A stretch of 6,150 nucleotides of DNA. Source: Rhodocyclaceae bacterium. Lineage in GTDB: Bacteria > Pseudomonadota > Gammaproteobacteria > Burkholderiales > Rhodocyclaceae. Positions 1-5,310 of the stretch are shown piece by piece. Under the pieces are notes generated by a model, which saw only the letters and a list, made by a program, of their open reading frames with translations, was not told the origin of the DNA and did not search any database. The position numbers and the translations under genes are program-made. Location of the stretch: NCBI GenBank assembly GCA_013821865.1, contig PNJM01000167.1, positions 1-6,150 on the forward strand. Direction: 5' to 3'. How positions within the stretch are numbered: the first letter of the stretch is position 1; each line of letters opens with the position of its first letter.

Positions 1-605
1 GACTGCACCAGGCCGGACACCACGGCGAGAATCACCAGCCCCAGCACGTCGTCGATCACCGCCGCGCCGAGCACGATGCGCGCTTCCGTCGAATCGAGCC
101 GGCCGAGGTCGCGGAAGACGCGGCCGGTGATGCCCACCGAGGTCGCCGCCAGCGTGGCGCCGAGAAATAGGTAGGCGTTCTGCGACATGCCCGGCAGCAG
201 CAGCGGCCCGGCGACGAAGGCGCCGAGCGCGAAGGGCGCAGCGATGCCGATGGCCGCCACCGCCGTGGCGCGGCCGCCGACGCGCACCAGCTCGCCCAGC
301 CGCGTCTCCAGTCCGATCTGCAGCAGCAGCACGATGACGCCCAGCTCGGCGAGGAAGGCGATGATGGGGTCTTTCGCCACGCTGTCGAAGTAATGAAAGC
401 CGAACAGCGAGAGGTTGCCGAGCGCCACGCCGAGCAGCAGCTCGCCCAGCACGGCGGGAAAGCCGAGCCGCTGGGCGAGCGGCGCGAACAGCCGCGCCGA
501 CATGAGGATGAGGGCGAGCCAGACGAGGTTCTCGCCGACCACGCCGGCGCCGGCGGCCTGGGCGCTCGCCGGCAGCAGCGACAGCAGCAGCGCGGCGCAC
601 TTCAT
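1..605 (-). CDS. CPA2-family (NapA/Kef-type) cation:proton antiporter, N-terminal part; gene continues past the left edge
   Basis: Integral inner-membrane antiporter expected to exchange Na+ or K+ for protons. About 201 codons are visible and the C-terminus lies outside the window. Residues 1-18 look like a signal peptide (basic start, leucine-rich core, A-x-A before residue 18), followed by several hydrophobic helices. Two family signatures are readable: TSVGIT (residues 155-160) and GAAVIDDVLGLV (180-191). The paired Asp185-Asp186 is the ion-binding motif of electrogenic NapA-type members; KefB/KefC usually carry Q-D there, so a sodium/proton role is more likely than glutathione-gated K+ efflux. 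That subtype is inference. The ATG overlaps the stop of the upstream DUF3124-like gene as ATGA (602-605), which implies translational coupling. Any RCK/TrkA-N regulatory domain would lie beyond the window. Confidence 0.9.
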   Translation of the reverse strand, partial: MKCAALLLSLLPASAQAAGAGVVGENLVWLALILMSARLFAPLAQRLGFPAVLGELLLGVALGNLSLFGFHYFDSVAKDPIIAFLAELGVIVLLLQIGLETRLGELVRVGGRATAVAAIGIAAPFALGAFVAGPLLLPGMSQNAYLFLGATLAATSVGITGRVFRDLGRLDSTEARIVLGAAVIDDVLGLVILAVVSGLVQ

Positions 606-919
606 TCGGCAGCGCGGACCGGGCGGGCGACGGTGATGAAAGAGATGGTGCGCGGGTTGCGCAGGTCGGCATGCACCGTCTCCACCACCGGCGGGTTGAC
701 GAGGCGGTCGGCCTGCCAGCGGATGAGGAAGCTGGCGCCCGAGCCGCCGGCCGATTCGCTGCGCTCGATGAACAGCTCGAGGTCGCCGTGCCAGAGATCG
801 GAATAGATGGGCAGGTAGAGCGTCTGGCCGGTGGACGGCGGCAGCGCTTCCTGGGCCGCCGCGACAGCAGCGCAAGCGGCAAATATAACGACGGCAAGGC
901 GGCGGACAAGGATCATCAT
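602..919 (-). CDS. Short secreted DUF3124-like protein, apparently lacking the middle of the domain
   Basis: 105 residues of unknown function. Residues 1-22 form a signal peptide (MMILVRR, hydrophobic core, A-A-A-Q), so the product should be periplasmic. After it come GQTLYLPIYSDLWHGD (31-46), resembling the start of DUF3124 (G-x-x-x-YVPVYS-x-I-Y-x-G-D), and then at once LFIERSESAGGSGASFLIRW (49-68) and NPPVVETV (75-82), resembling its C-terminal third (GGSGA-x-F-x-x-x-W ... PPIVE). As I recall the family, about 45-50 residues should lie between these blocks, including an S-I-R-N-T segment and a YYD segment. They are absent here and the frame is kept, with the seam near 779-784. The start is the first of two adjacent ATGs (919 or 916); no strong Shine-Dalgarno sequence precedes it. 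The stop overlaps the antiporter start by 4 bp. It is probably expressed, but whether it folds is uncertain. Confidence 0.75.
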   Translation of the reverse strand: MMILVRRLAVVIFAACAAVAAAQEALPPSTGQTLYLPIYSDLWHGDLELFIERSESAGGSGASFLIRWQADRLVNPPVVETVHADLRNPRTISFITVARPVRAAE

Positions 920-989
920 GGCTTACTCGGCGCTGAGAGTGGATGAGAGCACCTGGAAAGCATAACAGACCAATGTCGGACAAAACGAT
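920..989 (-). promoter_or_regulatory. Short leader upstream of the DUF3124-antiporter pair, possible weak promoter
   Basis: This 70-bp non-coding stretch separates the carbonic anhydrase remnant from the DUF3124-like gene. On the minus strand it is locally AT-richer than its surroundings, with a -10-like TATGCT at 964-959. A TTGTCC at 983-978 lies only 13 bp upstream, too close for a standard sigma-70 spacing, and nothing better sits at 16-18 bp. A promoter is expected here because the genes upstream are broken, but the sequence support is weak. No terminator hairpin was seen. Confidence 0.2.
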
Positions 990-1073
990 TCAGGCGCCCG
1001 TGAGCATGACGGGATCGACGCGGGAATCGCAGCAGGCAATCACCAGGGCGCGTGGCTGCCGGCCCTGGCTGAT
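990..1073 (-). pseudogene. Beta-carbonic anhydrase remnant (28 codons around the zinc-site C-x-D-S-R motif)
   Basis: On the minus strand these codons read from I-S-Q-G-R-Q-P-R-A through IACCDSRVDPVMLTGA to a TGA at 992-990. They align without gaps to residues 30-55 or so of the intact carbonic anhydrase at 2230-2904 (QGQRPRA ... VACADSRVDPALLTGA), with about 17 of 28 positions identical by eye. The first zinc cysteine and the Asp-Arg dyad are present. The N-terminal ~28 codons and everything after LTGA, including the second zinc site (GHAQCGG in the intact copy), are missing. No start codon precedes it. The nucleotide sequence differs from the intact copy at many third positions, so this is an old or foreign paralogue rather than a recent copy. 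It is too short to be functional. Confidence 0.85.
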
Positions 1074-1074
1074 G

Positions 1075-1080
1075 CTCCTT
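1075..1080 (-). promoter_or_regulatory. Orphaned Shine-Dalgarno sequence AAGGAG
   Basis: A consensus AAGGAG lies 11 bp downstream of the htpX-remnant stop and just before the carbonic anhydrase remnant, but no start codon follows at a usable distance. It most likely served the gene that began here before a deletion removed its first ~28 codons. If so, the second htpX and second carbonic anhydrase genes were once directly adjacent, with no ccmE between them. Confidence 0.45.
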
Positions 1081-1091
1081 GATAGAGAAAG

Positions 1092-1460
1092 CTATTGACG
1101 GAAATCCGGTTCGTGGCCGCGACTGAGCGCCGCGATGCGTTCGTCGAGCGGCGGATGGGTCATGAACAGCCGCCTGAGGCCGAACCCCTGTCCGCCGGAG
1201 ATGCCGAAGGCGGCCATTTTCTCCGGCAGGTGCGGCGGCTGCTGCGCGAGCTTCAGTTTCTGCAGCGCGGCGATCATGGCGTCGCGCCCGGCGAGCTGCG
1301 CACCGCCCTGGTCGGCGCGGAATTCCCGCCGGCGGGAGAACCACATGACGATGATCGAAGCCAGCAGGCCGAGCACCAGCTCGGCGACGATGTAGGTGAC
1401 GAAGTAGGCCGGGCCGTGCTCGCGCTCGCTCTTGAAGACGATACGGTCCACGGCATGGCC
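1092..1460 (-). pseudogene. Second htpX, C-terminal fragment (5'-truncated pseudogene)
   Basis: The reading frame from [10 protein letters not shown] (start about 1460) to FRQ and a TAG at 1094-1092 matches residues 177-289 or so of the intact HtpX at 3434-4309, about three quarters identical by eye. It keeps the third zinc-ligand region ([10 protein letters not shown]), a predicted transmembrane helix ([17 protein letters not shown]) and the conserved tail ([26 protein letters not shown]). It lacks the N-terminal hairpin and the catalytic H-E-x-x-H, so it cannot be an active protease. A GTG at 1451 (V-D-R-I) could be mistaken for a start, but it is an internal family residue with no ribosome binding site. 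The homology stops at about 1455-1460, exactly where plus-strand transposase homology begins. The 3' end is natural and differs from the other copy ([10 protein letters not shown] against KAGQ). Confidence 0.88.
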
Positions 1461-1621
1461 TGGCCTGTTTCGGGGCGGTGGCTGCGGCCGGCTGCAATCA
1501 CGAGCCGACCGTGATGAGCAGGCCGGGCCTTGCCCGCAAGAGACGCTCGCTCAACTGGGTCGATACCATGCTGGGGAATGTGAAGAACGCGATCCACGGC
1601 ACCTATCATGCAATCCGCCCG
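1457..1621 (+). mobile_element. IS1595 (ISXO2-like) transposase fragment, 55 codons
   Basis: This is the only protein-coding signal on the plus strand that I accept. The frame reads [17 protein letters not shown], then NWVDTMLGNVKNAI and HGTYHAIRP. It matches the C-terminal catalytic part of ISXO2-like DDE transposases, in which (S)DGLACF ... GC-x-H ... W-V-N-T-x-LGN-x-K-x-A-I-x-GTYHA precedes a tail of the form P-R-Y-L-A-E-F-x-Y-R-F-N-R-R. Here the catalytic Asp that normally precedes G-L-A is replaced at the seam by His, and the tail is missing. No start, terminal inverted repeats or target-site duplication are visible. It is a dead internal fragment wedged between the tim44-like and htpX remnants, and it implies insertion followed by deletion on both sides. 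Confidence 0.8.
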
Positions 1622-1673
1622 AATGCTTGGCCGCGCCCAGCTTCATCAGCAACTGGGCGCGTGTCAGCGCCTG
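1622..1673. other. Unassigned segment between the transposase and tim44-like remnants
   Basis: These 52 bp match neither neighbour. On the minus strand the tim44-like frame continues open through it as Q-A-L-T-R-A-Q-L-L-M-K-L-G-A-A-K-H, which does not resemble the expected Tim44-like C-terminus. It may be a piece of another gene trapped between two deletions. I do not recognise it. Confidence 0.4.
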
Positions 1674-2229
1674 CCAGACTTCGCTGAATGCTTCGGCTGC
1701 GCCATTCGCCTCTTCGCGCAGTTGGCCGGAGAAACGCACGCTCGCCAGCGCCCGGTTGGCTTCACTGCTGACATCAAGCAACTCGGCATTCAGTTGCATG
1801 ATGTCCGTCTCCTGGGCGAGTTGATTGCGCTCCTGAAACTGCATCTGGATTTCGGCCGCCATCTCGAGCGTGCAGAACTGGCGAATATCGTCCATGTCAC
1901 CACGGTCGTTGGTGGCCTGCAAGCGAATGAAATTGAGTTTGGCCTGACGCAGGAAGCCCTCGACATCGAAGTCGGCAGGGACATTCGCTGTGGCAGTGGC
2001 GGCGGCCGCAGCCCCGGTGCTGCCGGCGGATAAGGGCATTGACGCATGGGCTGAACGCGGCGACTCAATGCCAGCGGGCATGCCGGCATATTGCATGGCG
2101 GGCTGCAGGCTGCCAGCGTGCTGACGCTTTTTCATCAGCCAGCGAATCGCGAACACGGCAACCAGCGCCAGGGCCAGCATCATCACGATGTTGGCGATGC
2201 CTTCGCCCATGCCCAGATGCGAGAACTGC
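1674..2229 (-). pseudogene. Tim44-like domain protein, truncated at both ends
   Basis: The minus-strand frame begins to resemble bacterial Tim44-like proteins at FSHLGMGEGIAN (from 2225). A membrane helix follows (IVMMLALALVAVFAIRWLM, then KKRQ), then an Ala/Pro-rich linker. The Tim44-like domain comes next: NVPADFDVEGFLRQAKLNF, LQATNDRGDMDDIRQF, LNAELLDV, VRFSGQLREEANGAAEAF and SEVW at 1674. Normally such proteins start with a signal peptide and a Gly/Arg-rich region (A-K-R-x-G-G-G-R-S), all absent here. After E-V-W the usual end (K-P-x-D-G ... W-L-L-A-G-I-Q-Q) is also absent. The frame is uninterrupted, so the loss is by end deletion and not gradual decay. An ATG at 2300 lies inside the carbonic anhydrase gene and has no support as a start. 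In betaproteobacteria I recall this gene next to ubiE/ubiB, so it may have been moved from there. Confidence 0.8.
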
Positions 2230-2904
2230 TCATGTAATGCGGGGAACAACGGAAACACTCGATACTGCGGCGACATCGACCCCAATCGGCTCGAAGCCAT
2301 GGCGTGTCGGCTGGTAGCTCAACAACTCGCCTTGCGCGATGTCGAAATACCATCCATGCAGATGCATCGCGCCGGCAGCGACGCGCTCGGCGATCCACGG
2401 ATAGGTCATCAGGTTTTCCAGCGAAACCAGGATGGCCGCCTGCTCGCAAGCCCGATCCTGCAAGGCAGACGACTTGTCCGGCAGTTCGGCGAGTACCCGC
2501 TCTCGCGCACGCTGCGCGACGTCGATCCACTTGCCGATGAATTCACTACCGGCTGCGGAACCGTTCATCAGGGCGTGAATGCCGCCACATTGGGCATGGC
2601 CCAGCACAATCACATGCTCGACGGCGAGCGACAGTACGGCGAATTCCAGCGCCGCCGGCACGCTGGCAAAGCCGCCGTCCGGCGCGTAGGGCGGCACCAG
2701 ATTGGCCACGTTGCGCACCACGAACACGTCTCCCGGTTCCGCGCCCGTCAGCAGCGCCGGGTCGACGCGCGAGTCGGCGCAGGCGACGATCGCAGCCCTG
2801 GGGCGCTGTCCCTGCCGAAGCTGCTGGAACAGTTCGCGGTCCTCGCTGAAGTACTTTTCCTGGAAGCGCCTGAAACCGGCGATGAATTGGGCGATATCTT
2901 TCAC
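2230..2904 (-). CDS. can: Beta-class carbonic anhydrase
   Basis: Cytoplasmic zinc enzyme interconverting CO2 and bicarbonate; 224 residues, usual length for the CynT/Can-type beta class. Zinc ligands are visible as Cys42 and Asp44 in ACADSRVDP (41-49) and His103 and Cys106 in GHAQCGG (102-108). Asp44-Arg46 form the catalytic dyad. Other hallmarks are EPGDVFVVRNVANLVPPY (56-73) and LHGWYFDIAQGELLSY near the C-terminus. The start is a GTG (2904-2902), preceded by AGGA about nine bases upstream; no in-frame ATG fits the family N-terminus better. About 17 residues after F-E-P-I look unconserved, and the TGA sits within a few bases of where tim44-like homology begins. The extreme C-terminus may therefore be altered by the rearrangement, while the catalytic core is complete. 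It lies 54 bp after ccmE. Confidence 0.93.
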   Translation of the reverse strand: MKDIAQFIAGFRRFQEKYFSEDRELFQQLRQGQRPRAAIVACADSRVDPALLTGAEPGDVFVVRNVANLVPPYAPDGGFASVPAALEFAVLSLAVEHVIVLGHAQCGGIHALMNGSAAGSEFIGKWIDVAQRARERVLAELPDKSSALQDRACEQAAILVSLENLMTYPWIAERVAAGAMHLHGWYFDIAQGELLSYQPTRHGFEPIGVDVAAVSSVSVVPRIT

Positions 2905-2958
2905 GTTGCGGCGTCCTGTCGATGTTTGGCCGGATGGAAATGCTTTTGGGGCATGGCG

Positions 2959-3402
2959 CTACCTGGGTTGCGGCGAGGTCTTTTGCGCCTCGTCGATGGC
3001 GTGCTGCGCTTCGGGCGGCATGTAGTTCTCGTCGTGTTTGGCCAGCACTTCGGTGGCCACGAAACGGCCGTCGTCCCCGATCCGTCCCTGGACGACGGCG
3101 CCCTTGCCTTCCTTGAAAAGATCCGGAAGGATGCCCTTGTAGGCGACAGGAACTTCCCTGGCCGTATCGGTAACGATGAATTGAACGGTCAGCCCGTCGC
3201 CTTCGCGACGGATGCTGCCCTCCTTCACCATGCCGCCGATGCGGAATGCCTTGTTCCTGGGGGCCTCGTCCGCCGCCACCTGGGTCGGCGTGTAGAAAAA
3301 CGCGATGCTGCTGTTCAGGGCGTTGGCCACCAGCGCGGTCGCGACCGACAGCGTGGCCAGTCCGCCAACGATCAGGGCGATGCGTTTTTGTCGTGGTGTC
3401 AT
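2959..3402 (-). CDS. ccmE: Cytochrome c-type biogenesis haem chaperone CcmE
   Basis: In System I cytochrome c maturation, CcmE covalently binds haem delivered by CcmABCD in the periplasm and passes it to CcmF/H for attachment to apocytochrome c. This protein is 147 residues, normal length. It has a basic N-terminus (TPRQKR), one transmembrane anchor (about 8-29), the family segment [11 protein letters not shown] (30-40), [11 protein letters not shown] (57-67) and [15 protein letters not shown] (92-106). It also has the haem-binding motif [12 protein letters not shown] with His123 as the covalent ligand and Tyr127 as the axial ligand. It appears fully functional. The start ATG has an AGGA placed unusually close (AGGAA directly before ATG), suggesting modest translation. 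The oddity is context: no ccmA-D or ccmF-H gene accompanies it. It sits between htpX (31 bp upstream) and a carbonic anhydrase gene. Confidence 0.94.
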   Translation of the reverse strand: MTPRQKRIALIVGGLATLSVATALVANALNSSIAFFYTPTQVAADEAPRNKAFRIGGMVKEGSIRREGDGLTVQFIVTDTAREVPVAYKGILPDLFKEGKGAVVQGRIGDDGRFVATEVLAKHDENYMPPEAQHAIDEAQKTSPQPR

Positions 3403-3433
3403 TTCCTGCTTTCATCCATGAGTGTGCGTGCGT

Positions 3434-4309
3434 TCACTGCCCCGCCTTCAGCGCGGCGATGCGTTCTTCCAGCGGCGGGTGCGTCATGAACAGGCGCTTG
3501 ATGCCGCCACCGCCGCCGCCGCTGATGCCGAAGGCCGCCATCTTTTCCGGCAGGGGCGCGGGATGCAGGGCATTGAGCCGTTCCAGCGCGGCGATCATGT
3601 TCGGGCGACCGGCGAGGCCGGCGCCGCCCCGGTCGGCGCGGAATTCGCGCTGGCGCGAGAACCACATGACGATGATCGAGGCGAGGATGCCCAGCACCAG
3701 TTCGGCGACGATCATGGTGACGAAGAAGGCCGGCCCCTGGCCGCGCTCGGTCTTGAACACGATCCGATCCACGAGGTGGCCGATGACGCGCGAGAGGAAC
3801 ATGACGAAGGTGTTCACCACGCCCTGGATCAGCGCCAGCGTCACCATGTCGCCGTTGGCGACGTGGGCGATTTCGTGACCAATCACGGCCTCGGCTTCGC
3901 CTTTCGACATCTGCTGCAACAGGCCGCTGGAGACCGCGACCAGCGAACTGTTCTTGCTCATGCCGGTGGCGAAGGCGTTGACCTCGGGTGTGTCGAAAAT
4001 GCCGACCTCGGGCATCTTGATGCCGGCTTTGGCCGAATATTCGCGTACCGTTTCCAGCAGCCAGACTTCGGTTGAATTCGACGGCGTCTCGATCACCCGC
4101 ACGCCCATCGCTTTCTTCGCCGACCACTTGGAAATGGCCAGCGAAATGAAGGAGCCGCCGAAGCCCATGACCGCGGCGAAGATCAGCAGCGAGGTGAGAT
4201 TCAGGCCGTTGGCATTCAGGTAAGGCTCGACGCCCAGGAGGCGCATGGTGACGGACAGCACCAGCACGATGGCCAGGTTGGTGGCGAGGAACAGGAATAT
4301 GCGCTTCAT
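3434..4309 (-). CDS. htpX: Membrane-bound zinc metalloprotease HtpX
   Basis: M48-family inner-membrane endopeptidase that degrades damaged or misassembled membrane proteins alongside FtsH. It is 291 residues, very close to the E. coli protein. Order: an N-terminal transmembrane hairpin (about 4-22 and 38-60), a substrate-side region with N-A-F-A-T-G (111-116), the zinc motif HEIAH (His145, Glu146, His149), a third helix pair (about 156-176 and 196-216), and REFRAD with Glu222 as the probable third zinc ligand. The conserved tail [11 protein letters not shown] follows. The start is firm: AAGGAG lies five bases before ATG at 4309. A hexaglycine run (265-270), encoded by GC-rich triplets, replaces a more varied loop in the second copy. 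It is 64 bp after yqaA and 31 bp before ccmE. A diverged truncated paralogue lies at 1092-1460. No heat-shock promoter is recognisable in the 64-bp gap. Confidence 0.96.
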   Translation of the reverse strand: MKRIFLFLATNLAIVLVLSVTMRLLGVEPYLNANGLNLTSLLIFAAVMGFGGSFISLAISKWSAKKAMGVRVIETPSNSTEVWLLETVREYSAKAGIKMPEVGIFDTPEVNAFATGMSKNSSLVAVSSGLLQQMSKGEAEAVIGHEIAHVANGDMVTLALIQGVVNTFVMFLSRVIGHLVDRIVFKTERGQGPAFFVTMIVAELVLGILASIIVMWFSRQREFRADRGGAGLAGRPNMIAALERLNALHPAPLPEKMAAFGISGGGGGGIKRLFMTHPPLEERIAALKAGQ

Positions 4310-4373
4310 GGGATCTCCTTGACGATGACGTTTGGTGAATGCGGGGATGGAGTCTTTTCGTTGGCCGACAGCA

Positions 4374-4949
4374 TTAGCGGAAAGCCAGTAGGCCCAGCGC
4401 CAGCAGCGCGACGGTCGCCCAGCCCAGGCGGTCGATGTAACGGTGCAGCGCTGCTTCCATGCGCGCGCCGCCCCAGGCCATCAGTCCGGCAACGAGGAAG
4501 AAGCGCGCGCCGCGCCCGATCAGCGAGGCCAGCGTGAACGGCAGCAGGGCCATCGAGAGCGCGCCCGCGGCGATGGTGAATACCTTGTAGGGAATCGGCG
4601 AAAAACCGGCGATGAACACCGCCCAGAAGCCCCACTGCCCGAACCACTCCACTGCCTTCTGGTAGGAAGGCCAGTAGCGGCTTTCCTGCAACCAGGGCAG
4701 TAGCGCGTCAATGGCAAAGTAGCCGATTGCATAGCCGAACAGCCCGCCGGCCACGGACGTGAGTGTCGTCAATAGGGCCAGACGCCAGGCACGTTGCGGT
4801 TGCGCCAGGCACATGGGCGCCAGCATGACGTCCGGCGGCACCGGGAAGAACGAGGATTCCACGAAACTCATTCCGCCCAGGTACCAGGGCGCGTGCGGAT
4901 GCCGCGACCAGACCATGGCCCGACGGTAGAGTGGCGAAAACAGTTTCAT
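4374..4949 (-). CDS. yqaA: YqaA family (DedA/VTT-like) inner-membrane protein
   Basis: 191-residue polytopic membrane protein of the SNARE-associated/DedA superfamily. Some members flip or transport lipid carriers; the role of YqaA itself is not settled. Signatures seen are [10 protein letters not shown] (31-40), which carries the family acidic residue and prolines, and [15 protein letters not shown] (116-130), the re-entrant-loop motif. GRGARF (145-150) supplies the conserved arginine. Hydrophobic helices lie at about 60-80, 107-135, 150-162 and 175-190. The open frame extends 51 codons upstream to 5102, but [10 protein letters not shown] at 4949 is the family N-terminus. This ATG overlaps the upstream gene's stop as ATGA (4946-4949), so that start is preferred despite a weak ribosome binding site. 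This suggests coupling to the floA-linked small gene. Confidence 0.9.
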   Translation of the reverse strand: MKLFSPLYRRAMVWSRHPHAPWYLGGMSFVESSFFPVPPDVMLAPMCLAQPQRAWRLALLTTLTSVAGGLFGYAIGYFAIDALLPWLQESRYWPSYQKAVEWFGQWGFWAVFIAGFSPIPYKVFTIAAGALSMALLPFTLASLIGRGARFFLVAGLMAWGGARMEAALHRYIDRLGWATVALLALGLLAFR

Positions 4950-5299
4950 TGGCGGATATCGTGGGGCTCGAAAGCGCGGCAGGGACCGAGGATCGTGGCG
5001 ACGACCACCGCGTTCTGCACTTCGCGCCGGGCGCCCAGCAGCGACGCTCGGGAAAAGCGCCGGCGCGGCGGCGCAAGCGAAGTCTCGGGCGCAGCGCCCC
5101 ACCCGAATTGGCCGTCGGCTGCGGCGGATACCGCAGGCGCCGCCGGGGCGTCCTCCGGCGCCTCGGGCGTTTGCTCAAGACGCTCGTCCCAGGCGGGTTC
5201 TTGCGGCGCTTGCGGTCCGAATCGCTTCATCAGGTATTGGAACAGCACGATGGCCAGAAACAGCAGCACATAGAGCAGTTCCGCCGGGACATCTTTCAT
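4946..5299 (-). CDS. Small single-helix membrane protein of unknown function, between floA and yqaA
   Basis: 117 residues; I do not recognise a named family. A short N-terminus (MKDVPAE) is followed by one hydrophobic helix (about 8-24, LLYVLLFLAIVLFQYLM), then KRFG, giving an N-out or hairpin-less anchor. Next is a Pro/Ala/Glu-rich, probably disordered linker (29-75). The C-terminal block (about 80-117) is basic then hydrophobic: RRRFSRASLLGARREVQ, then NAVVVATILGPCRAFEP and a short tail. This block looks like a folded, conserved unit, possibly a docking motif. It lies 11 bp after floA and overlaps yqaA by 4 bp, which supports co-expression. The start has purine-rich AGGACGGA upstream. A partner or adaptor role with the flotillin is inference from position only. 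Confidence 0.8.
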   Translation of the reverse strand: MKDVPAELLYVLLFLAIVLFQYLMKRFGPQAPQEPAWDERLEQTPEAPEDAPAAPAVSAAADGQFGWGAAPETSLAPPRRRFSRASLLGARREVQNAVVVATILGPCRAFEPHDIRQ

Positions 5300-5310
5300 G
5301 GCGGTCCGTC

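Noticed and set aside
1092..1451. GTG at 1451 as the start of a genuine 119-residue gene
   Set aside because: That valine is an internal HtpX residue, homology continues three codons further upstream, and no Shine-Dalgarno sequence is present.
916..1497. 193-codon minus-strand open frame spanning both remnants
   Set aside because: It is out of frame with both the htpX and carbonic anhydrase homologies it covers and shows no family resemblance; it is open only because of base composition.
2188..3489. 433-codon open frame on the plus strand
   Set aside because: It lies antisense across the carbonic anhydrase, ccmE and 3' htpX genes, whose minus-strand products carry intact catalytic motifs. 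The plus-strand product is Arg/His-rich with no recognisable domain, as expected from GC-rich antisense frames.
3502..3522. GCC triplet run as a microsatellite or regulatory repeat
   Set aside because: It encodes the hexaglycine loop within the conserved GISGG region of HtpX; short and explained by coding.
3422..4075. Long plus-strand open frame opposite htpX
   Set aside because: Mirror of the htpX coding strand; composition is typical of an antisense shadow and no ribosome binding site or motif supports it.
4950..5102. 51-codon N-terminal extension of yqaA
   Set aside because: The extra residues are Arg/Pro-rich, overlap the floA-linked gene in another frame, and precede the family N-terminus M-K-L-F-S-P-L-Y; the ATG at 4949 overlaps the upstream stop as ATGA.
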